Positions 59,393-64,000 of a stretch of 64,000 nt of DNA are shown here, one piece after another (position 1 is the first letter of the stretch; each line of letters starts with the position of its first letter). The position numbers and the translations under genes were made by a program. Below the pieces are notes generated by a model. The model did no database searches, was not told the origin of the DNA, and saw nothing but the letters and a program-made list of their open reading frames with translations. This DNA comes from Nonomuraea sediminis (GTDB lineage: Bacteria; Actinomycetota; Actinomycetes; Streptosporangiales; Streptosporangiaceae): positions 1,054,001-1,118,000 of the forward strand of contig NZ_JAHDTI010000002.1 of NCBI RefSeq assembly GCF_018531495.1, written 5' to 3'.

Positions 59393-61942
59393 TCAGTCCA
59401 GGAGGGAGTGGGCGCGAGCCCGCTGTACGGCCTCGCCCCTGCGCGTCACGGCGAGTTTGCGGAAGATGCTCTTGAGGTGCGTCTTGACCGTGTTGACGGA
59501 GAGGGAGAGTTCTCCGGCGATCTCTTCGGTGGTCATCATGAGCGCCAGCAGGCGCAGCACCTCGAGTTCGCGAGAGCTCAGCGGTTCGACACCGTTCGGC
59601 ATCGGCAGGTCGACACCCGGAGCGAAGGAGAGAACAATGCGCAGCGGTTCGAGGAGCCGGGTGTAGTGCTGCGAGAGCTCACGATCCCGCTGGAGCACCG
59701 GTTCCAGCCAGGCCCGTGCCAGCGCGAACGGCGAGCGGATCTGTTCACGCTGCGCCAGCCGCAGTGCCTTGTCCAGTGAGCGGCGTCCCCGGGAGATGTC
59801 CGCGGCCCGGTAGGCCATGTCCGCGTCCAGCAGCCAGGCGTCCACGCGCACGTCGGCGGGAACCTGCACCGAATCGGTGAGCGCGGGCAGCAGCAGGCCG
59901 GCCGCGGCGGCCATGTCGTCCCGGTGCAGCTCGGCGCGGGCGAGCGCGACTGCCGAGGCGGCGGTCTCGCCACCACCGGCCTGTTCGGCGGTGCGGCGGC
60001 CGTCGTCGGGCCGGTCGCTCAAGGTGTACGCCTCCGCGAGGACCAGGCGCAGCCGGCGTTCGAGCCAGGGCGGCGCTCCGGTTCGCTCGAGCACCCGCGA
60101 CACCGTCTCCACCGCGCCGGCCGGCCGGCCATGACCGATCTCGGCCCGCGCCCGAACCAGAGCGTGGATCGCCTCCAGCAGCAGGTCCGGGCGCGCGGCC
60201 AGGGCCTCTCCGGCCTTCGCGAGCTGGTCGTCGGCGGTCGTGAGCTCGTGCCGTGCCACACCCACCCAGGCGCGGGCGAGGTGGGCGACCGCGACCTTCG
60301 CGCCGGCCTGCTCTTCGGGCAGGCGCGCGGTGGCGGCGGCCGCCTGGGCGAAGTTGCCGCGCAGTGCCTCCGTCAGAGCGCGGAAGCCGAGGCAGGTCCG
60401 GATCTGCGGGCCGCCGCCCGCGCGTACAGCGTCCGCGGCCGCCGCCTCGAACTGGACGGTGGCGTCCCCGAGACGGCCGTGCGTCAGAGAGGAGACGGCC
60501 CGCGCGGAGACGAACATCGCGATCAGTTCCGGACGCTCGTTCCGAACTCGGTGAGGCACCCTGTTCAGCAGGTTGAGGATCCCCTCGAGGTGAGTGGAGC
60601 CGTGGGCGAGCCGGACCGCGGCGACGCACGTCCGCGCGGCGTCGCCGTCCTCTTCCGGCAGTTGGTCGATCATGTTCTCGGCCTGGTCGATCGCCTTGCG
60701 GTAGATCCCTTCGTCGCCGTCCACGACGGCCACGGCGGCCGCGACGACGGCGGGCTCCGGCGCGGATCCGGCGAAGGAGCACACGTCCGGCATGTCGCGG
60801 AAAAGCGCCATGAGCGAGGTGTCCGGAATCAGGCCGAGGACGTCTCCGATCGCGTACCGGTCGACGACCAGCCGGCTCGCGTGGTTCCAGTCTTCCGCGA
60901 GGACGGCCTGGCCGACCGCGTCGCCCAGCCGGCCGCAGTGCGCGAACCACGCGGCCGCCTTACGGTGCAGACCGCGGACCTCGGCCGCCAGCTCCTGCCC
61001 CAGAGCCATCCGGAACGCCGCCCCGAACATCGGCTGGTAGCGGAACCAGCCATCCTCCAGCCGCTCGACGAACGCGTTCTGCCGGACCAGTTCGGCGAAC
61101 TCCGCCCCGCCTTCCTCTCCTGCGAGCTCGACCGCGAGGTCCGCGTTGAAACGGCCGGCCACACTCGCCAGCAGGAGCAGCAGCTTGCGCGTGCCGGTGG
61201 CCTGGGTCTCCAGTACCTCTTCGGCCAGATAGCCGACCACCGAGCGGTGGCCGCCGGAGAATGACACCGCGACCTCCTCCGGCTCGTGGCCGCCCTCCGT
61301 CATCGCCAGCGCGGCGAGCCGTACACCGGCAGGCCATCCGGCGGTGCTCTCCAGGAGCGCGCGCAGACCGGCCGCGGACAGAGTCAGGCCATGCCGCCGC
61401 AGGACCGCCGCCATCTCCGCGTCGGTCAGGGACAGGTCAGCGGCGTGGATCTCGGCGAGCTGGCCGGCCACGAGATAGCGATGCACAGGCAGCGGCCGCT
61501 CCTGCCGGGAGGTCACCACCACCCGCAACCCCGCCCCGGAATTGCCCAGCAGCTGGAGAACGCATTCGGCAGGCACAGGACCGGGTCCGACGTCGTCGAG
61601 GGCGAGCACGACAGGCGGGTCGAGGCCGCCCACATACGCGCCGATCTCGGCGAGCCCGGCTCCAGGCGGCGGGACGATGCCCTTCGCTCGCAGCCTCTCG
61701 ACCAGCCCCGCCCGGAACGCGTCCGCGGAGAGGCCGTGGTCGCCCGCCGAGATCCACAGAACCGGCCCCGGGAACACTCCCGCGGCCGCCCAGGACCGCA
61801 CGGCCACCGTTTTGCCCGATCCAGGCGGACCTGTGATCACCGTGAGAGGTCCCCGCACGCCTTTTTCTATTTGTTTTATTATTCGCGGGCGCTGAATGAC
61901 CCAATCGGGAAGTTGACGCGCTTCACCGGAGAGCAGCTTCAT
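59393..61942 (-). CDS. MalT-like LuxR-family regulator (STAND ATPase)
   Basis: This 849-residue protein has an N-terminal NTPase with Walker A GPPGSGKT and Walker B ALDD. A long helical TPR-like region follows, then a C-terminal LuxR helix-turn-helix (LSSRELEVLRLLALMMTTEEIAGELSLSVNTVKTHL). MalT-type proteins activate transcription after binding a sugar or related inducer. ATG 61942 has GGAGG 8 nt upstream, and an ATG 15 codons earlier lacks one. It adjoins a GH15 gene on the same strand, a likely target. Confidence 0.9.
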   Translation of the reverse strand: MKLLSGEARQLPDWVIQRPRIIKQIEKGVRGPLTVITGPPGSGKTVAVRSWAAAGVFPGPVLWISAGDHGLSADAFRAGLVERLRAKGIVPPPGAGLAEIGAYVGGLDPPVVLALDDVGPGPVPAECVLQLLGNSGAGLRVVVTSRQERPLPVHRYLVAGQLAEIHAADLSLTDAEMAAVLRRHGLTLSAAGLRALLESTAGWPAGVRLAALAMTEGGHEPEEVAVSFSGGHRSVVGYLAEEVLETQATGTRKLLLLLASVAGRFNADLAVELAGEEGGAEFAELVRQNAFVERLEDGWFRYQPMFGAAFRMALGQELAAEVRGLHRKAAAWFAHCGRLGDAVGQAVLAEDWNHASRLVVDRYAIGDVLGLIPDTSLMALFRDMPDVCSFAGSAPEPAVVAAAVAVVDGDEGIYRKAIDQAENMIDQLPEEDGDAARTCVAAVRLAHGSTHLEGILNLLNRVPHRVRNERPELIAMFVSARAVSSLTHGRLGDATVQFEAAAADAVRAGGGPQIRTCLGFRALTEALRGNFAQAAAATARLPEEQAGAKVAVAHLARAWVGVARHELTTADDQLAKAGEALAARPDLLLEAIHALVRARAEIGHGRPAGAVETVSRVLERTGAPPWLERRLRLVLAEAYTLSDRPDDGRRTAEQAGGGETAASAVALARAELHRDDMAAAAGLLLPALTDSVQVPADVRVDAWLLDADMAYRAADISRGRRSLDKALRLAQREQIRSPFALARAWLEPVLQRDRELSQHYTRLLEPLRIVLSFAPGVDLPMPNGVEPLSSRELEVLRLLALMMTTEEIAGELSLSVNTVKTHLKSIFRKLAVTRRGEAVQRARAHSLLD

Positions 61943-62028
61943 TTGCGCCGCCTCCCCGGAAAAATGCGACCACCATGAATCGAGCATACGATTCGGGCGA
62001 ATAACCCCCTGATGGGGGTACAGGAGAG

Positions 62029-63870
62029 TCAGGCTGCTGGAGAGATGGCCTCGTCGAGCAAGCGGTCCAGGTCCACGGCGGCTTTGATCAGCGCGAGGTG
62101 GCTGAACGCCTGCGGGAAATTGCCGAGTTGCTCGCCGGAGGGCCCGATCTCCTCGGCGTACAGGCCCAGCGGATTGGCGTAGGTGAGCATTTTCTCGAAG
62201 GTGAGACGGGCGTCCTCCAGGCGTCCCGAGCGGGCCAGCGCCTCGACGTACCAGAACGTGCACATCGAGAACGTGCCCTCCGAGCCACGCAGGCCGTCGG
62301 GCGAGGCTTCGGGGTTGTAGCGGTAGACGAGGCTGTCGGAGACGAGTTCCTTGTCCATCGCGGTCAGCGTCGACTGCCACATCGGGTCGAAGGGGGAGAT
62401 GAAGCCCACCAACGGCATGTACAGCAGGGAAGCGTCCAGGACGTCGCTCTCGTAGTGCTGCACGAACGCGCCGCGTTCGACGTTCCAGCCGCGTTCCATG
62501 ATCTGGTTGTAGATGGCGTCGCGCACTTCGCCCCAGCGCTGCAGGTCGCCCGGGAGAGAGCGGTGTTCCGCCACCCGGATGGCCCGGTCGAGTGCCACCC
62601 ATGACATCAGCCGGCCGTAGGTGAAGTCCTTGTCCCCGCCGCGGGTCTCCCACAGGCCGGCGTCGGGCTGGTCCCAGTTGTCGCACAGCCAGGTGATGAT
62701 GTCGCGGATGTGCAGCCAACCCTGGTGGCCGATGGGCAGGCCGTGCAGGTCCGTCAGGTAGATCGAGTCCAGCGCCTCGCCGTAGACGTCGAGCTGCAGC
62801 TGGGTGGCGGCGCCGTTGCCGATGCGGGCGGGACTGGAGCCGCGGTAGCCCTCGAAGTGGTCGAGTGCCTTTTCCTCCAGGTCGGGGGAGCCGTCGATGC
62901 GGTACATGATCTGCAGCGGCCGCCCCGTTGTGCGGGAGTCCTGGACCCGCGCGCTCAGCCAGCGCAGGTAGGCTTCGGCCTCCTCCTGAAAGCCGAGGCC
63001 GAGCAGGGCGTGCACCGAGAACGACGCGTCACGCACCCAGGTGAAGCGGTAGTCCCAGTTGCGTTCCCCACCGACCTGCTCGGGCAGGCCCGCCGTCGGG
63101 GCGGCGACCAGGGCGCCGCTGGGCGCGTACGTCATGAGTTTGAGGGTGATGGCGGAGCGTTCGACCATTTCCCGCCACCGGCCTCGGTACGTGGAGCGGC
63201 CGACCCAGCCGCGCCAGTAGTCGCGGGTGGCCTCGAGCAGCTTCTCGGCCTCGTCCGCCGACCAGACGCGGGGCGGGCCGTCAGGGTTGACCTCGAAGAC
63301 CCCGCCGGCCGACCAGCCGACCTCGGCATGGACCGTGGCGCGGATGCCGCCGGTCTCGGTGATGCCCGTCTCGGCGATGATCGGGGCGCCCGGCTCGCGG
63401 ATCGCCGACAGCGAGGCGTGGAACGTGTCGCTGCGGAAGGTGGCGCCGTCCTGATCGGCCTGCGTCTGGTGCTGCTCGCGCCCGTAGTCGAACCGGGGTT
63501 CGCACTCGATGACGAAGCTCATCTGCCCGCGCACGACGCGCAGGAGCCGGATGAGCAGGTGCCGGTCGGTCTCCTCAGCGCCGGTGATCGGCATGAAGTC
63601 GATGAGTTCGCCTACGCCGTCCGGGGTCATGAACCGGGTGACCAGGATCGCCGTCCCCGGCAGGTAGAGCTGTTTGGTGACGTAGGTGTCGGTGTCGGGG
63701 CGGATCTGGAACTTGCCGCCCTTCTCCTGGTCGAGCAGTGACGCGAAGATGCTGGGCGAGTCGAATCGCGGCGCGCAGAACCAGTCGATGTTCCCGTCGT
63801 CGGACACCAGCGCGCACGTCTGCAGGTCCCCGATCAACCCATGGGCCTCGATGGCCGGGTACCAACCCAT
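62029..63870 (-). CDS. Glycoside hydrolase family 15 (glucoamylase/trehalase-type)
   Basis: This 613-residue enzyme has the N-terminal beta domain (IEAHGLIGDLQTCALVSDDGNIDWFCAPRFDSPS) and an (alpha/alpha)6 catalytic barrel with ERNWDYRFTWVRDASF and the acidic motif DAGLWETRGGDKDFTYGRLMSW. The C-terminal GTFSMCTFWYVEALARSGR is also present. In actinomycetes this subfamily includes trehalases as well as glucoamylases. There is no signal peptide, so it acts in the cytosol. GGAGGGAG precedes ATG 63870. The 130 bp to the window end hold nothing recognised. Confidence 0.92.
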   Translation of the reverse strand: MGWYPAIEAHGLIGDLQTCALVSDDGNIDWFCAPRFDSPSIFASLLDQEKGGKFQIRPDTDTYVTKQLYLPGTAILVTRFMTPDGVGELIDFMPITGAEETDRHLLIRLLRVVRGQMSFVIECEPRFDYGREQHQTQADQDGATFRSDTFHASLSAIREPGAPIIAETGITETGGIRATVHAEVGWSAGGVFEVNPDGPPRVWSADEAEKLLEATRDYWRGWVGRSTYRGRWREMVERSAITLKLMTYAPSGALVAAPTAGLPEQVGGERNWDYRFTWVRDASFSVHALLGLGFQEEAEAYLRWLSARVQDSRTTGRPLQIMYRIDGSPDLEEKALDHFEGYRGSSPARIGNGAATQLQLDVYGEALDSIYLTDLHGLPIGHQGWLHIRDIITWLCDNWDQPDAGLWETRGGDKDFTYGRLMSWVALDRAIRVAEHRSLPGDLQRWGEVRDAIYNQIMERGWNVERGAFVQHYESDVLDASLLYMPLVGFISPFDPMWQSTLTAMDKELVSDSLVYRYNPEASPDGLRGSEGTFSMCTFWYVEALARSGRLEDARLTFEKMLTYANPLGLYAEEIGPSGEQLGNFPQAFSHLALIKAAVDLDRLLDEAISPAA

Positions 63871-64000
63871 GACACTCCCTCCGTTGCCGGGATGTATCCA
63901 ACGGTCGGTCACCACTGCCCGGCCGGACCTCATCCGCGGCGGGTGAGGTTGACGACCCGCTCCTGGGCTGTGAGCTTCCGAGAACCAGGGCACGTTGTGA

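Overview
The window is high-GC DNA, almost certainly from an actinomycete. GTG starts are frequent, stop and start codons often overlap as ATGA or GTGA, and SigE-family ECF sigma factors, a DUF5999/HATPase pair, a MalT-like LuxR regulator and a GH15 glucoamylase-type enzyme are all present. The gene set suggests Streptosporangiales (Nonomuraea-like), but that is an inference. It reads as ordinary chromosome interrupted by decayed integrated elements at tRNA genes.

Positions 1-15.3 kb form a catabolic locus. It has a PucR-type regulator, a tryptophanase, a D-threonine-aldolase/D-serine-dehydratase-like PLP enzyme, a Dpp-type peptide ABC importer (lipoprotein, permease, permease-ATPase fusion, ATPase), a leucine-dehydrogenase/serine-hydrolase fusion, an NTF2-like protein, a second leucine dehydrogenase, a class A beta-lactamase-like protein and a PBP4*-like hydrolase. 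None of the three serine-hydrolase units has a signal peptide. I infer import of a peptide-like compound, hydrolysis in the cytosol, then deamination and lyase steps. This is the best candidate here for an undescribed pathway.

15.4-35.3 kb holds mixed chromosomal genes: a HAD-like protein, a secreted protein, an alkylsulfatase, a CPBP protease, a DUF4097 protein, tRNA-Ser with an adjacent integrase remnant, YceI/MarR, two SigE-type sigma factors, a Cys-rich protein with a MauE-like membrane protein, an AAA ATPase, and a MaoC hydratase. A four-gene operon at 29.9-32.8 kb pairs a radical SAM protein of MJ0619/tetraether-synthase-like layout with an Lgt paralogue that lacks key residues. A NarL-type two-component system follows.

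35.36-40.94 kb is a composite integrated island. tRNA-Arg(ACG) is intact at its left end, a 42-bp copy of its 3' half lies at 40,897-40,938, and a tRNA-Thr(TGT) 3' half lies inside. All three tails begin at the first base of the anticodon loop and are followed by a hairpin. A paired GTACAGCA-type repeat lies near each. Cargo includes two unrecognised genes, IS4 and IS30 remnants, a cupredoxin lipoprotein and a Tat-exported metallophosphoesterase.

41-54 kb carries the DUF5999/HATPase pair and a sugar or acid-sugar locus. That locus has an ABC importer, a mandelate-racemase-type dehydratase, a GntR/FCD regulator, a RhaM-like mutarotase and a lactonase-type amidohydrolase. A decay zone follows, with integrase, GMC-oxidoreductase and other pseudogenes among intact VOC and methyltransferase genes. 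54-64 kb encodes a cytochrome bd-type oxidase whose CydA has Lys where the heme b558 histidine is expected. It also encodes NDH-2, a G6PDH-like protein without the DHYLGK motif, a MalT-like regulator and a GH15 enzyme.
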